A stretch of DNA of 6,041 nt, taken from NCBI GenBank assembly GCA_017883105.1, contig JADGOF010000149.1, positions 1 to 6,041 on the forward strand, given 5' to 3'. The notes beneath the pieces were generated by a model. It was not told the origin of the DNA. It was given only the letters and a program-made list of their open reading frames with translations, and searched no databases. Shown here piece by piece: positions 5,883-6,041 of this stretch. Both the position numbers and the translations under genes were made by a program. Positions within the stretch are counted from its first letter, which is position 1; each line of letters opens with the position of its first letter. Origin of the DNA: Acidimicrobiales bacterium (GTDB lineage Bacteria > Actinomycetota > Acidimicrobiia > Acidimicrobiales > RAAP-2).

Positions 5883-6040
5883 CAGTCCTTGCAGAGCGGC
5901 TTACCACCGGTTCCAGCCACCCGGTGAATGGCCTTGATCACACTGCCGGTACGGTCATTGAGACGCCCAGTTCCGAGATGCCACGGTGACGCCAGTCGTC
6001 CACAGCTCCCAAGGCTCCTGTTTTTTTGCGGTAACACCGC
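5879..6040 (-). CDS. Possible C-terminal end of an unrecognised protein (partial at the right edge)
   Basis: On the minus strand a frame is open from the right edge to TAG at 5881-5879, giving 53 codons. The last part (LNDRTGSVIKAIHRVAGTGG, then KPLCKDC) is protein-like and ends in a C-K-D-C pair. The upstream part looks less convincing, and the other two minus-strand frames stop within the region (RCYRKK...MTVPAV and GGVTAKK...NWASQ). A run of seven A residues near the edge could hide a frame change. No family is recognised. Confidence 0.2.
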   Translation of the reverse strand, partial: AVLPQKNRSLGSCGRLASPWHLGTGRLNDRTGSVIKAIHRVAGTGGKPLCKDC

Positions 6041-6041
6041 C

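Larger units (their letters stand above)
5415..6041. other. Gene-poor region with tRNA-like fragments; possible edge of an integrated element
   Basis: No confident gene lies in this stretch. By eye, base composition is less GC-rich than the three main genes (about 57% in 5521-5580). It contains two different tRNA 3'-end-like pieces in the same orientation, a direct repeat, an inverted repeat and two weak convergent frames. In tRNA-targeted integration, the displaced host 3' half marks the end of the element away from the restored tRNA. With these pieces on the minus strand, the element(s) would extend to the right. No integrase gene is visible in the window, so this remains a hypothesis. Confidence 0.35.

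Noticed and set aside
6021..6040. Rho-independent terminator from the T run and the GCGGT/ACCGC hairpin
   Set aside because: On the plus strand the T run precedes the hairpin, and on the minus strand the hairpin is followed by A residues, so neither orientation fits a terminator.

Overview
This 6,041-base, GC-rich window looks like chromosomal DNA from an actinobacterium, most likely class Acidimicrobiia. The main clue is a secreted protein ending in tandem 42-residue repeats of the type GYWEVASDGGIF..FGDA.F.GS.GG..LN.P; from memory, these are very common in that class. GTG starts, high GC and a start without a visible ribosome binding site also fit. The lineage is an inference, because no rRNA or other marker gene is present.

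Layout: (1) Positions 1-2121, minus strand: a large exported protein cut by the left edge. It has a Sec signal peptide, a beta-propeller-like domain of about 450 residues, then the 42-residue repeats (126 bp period in the DNA). (2) Positions 2244-4178, minus strand: a polytopic membrane protein of 644 residues with the hallmarks of a GT-C glycosyltransferase (an acidic GDETHY motif just after the first membrane span) and a C-terminal extracytoplasmic beta-rich domain. (3) Positions 4179-4451: a divergent intergenic region. (4) Positions 4452-5414, plus strand: a class I SAM-dependent methyltransferase-like protein with a disordered basic tail. (5) Positions 5415-6041: about 630 bases with no confident gene. 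Base composition looks more mixed here. The region holds two different tRNA 3'-end-like pieces on the minus strand (near 5424-5456 and 5664-5693), a 10-bp direct repeat, a 10-bp inverted repeat, and two weak ORFs that converge on a shared CTAG.

Genes 1-3 plausibly belong to a cell-surface or glycan-related neighbourhood: a lipid-linked-sugar transferase in the membrane, a methyltransferase that could modify a sugar or other metabolite, and a secreted repeat protein. No substrate can be read from the sequence. The right end resembles the edge of one or more tRNA-targeted integrated elements. Two displaced tRNA 3' halves in the same orientation would put the element(s) to the right, beyond the window. 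This is the most interesting hypothesis here, but it needs flanking sequence. I see no complete, clearly new multi-gene system in the window.
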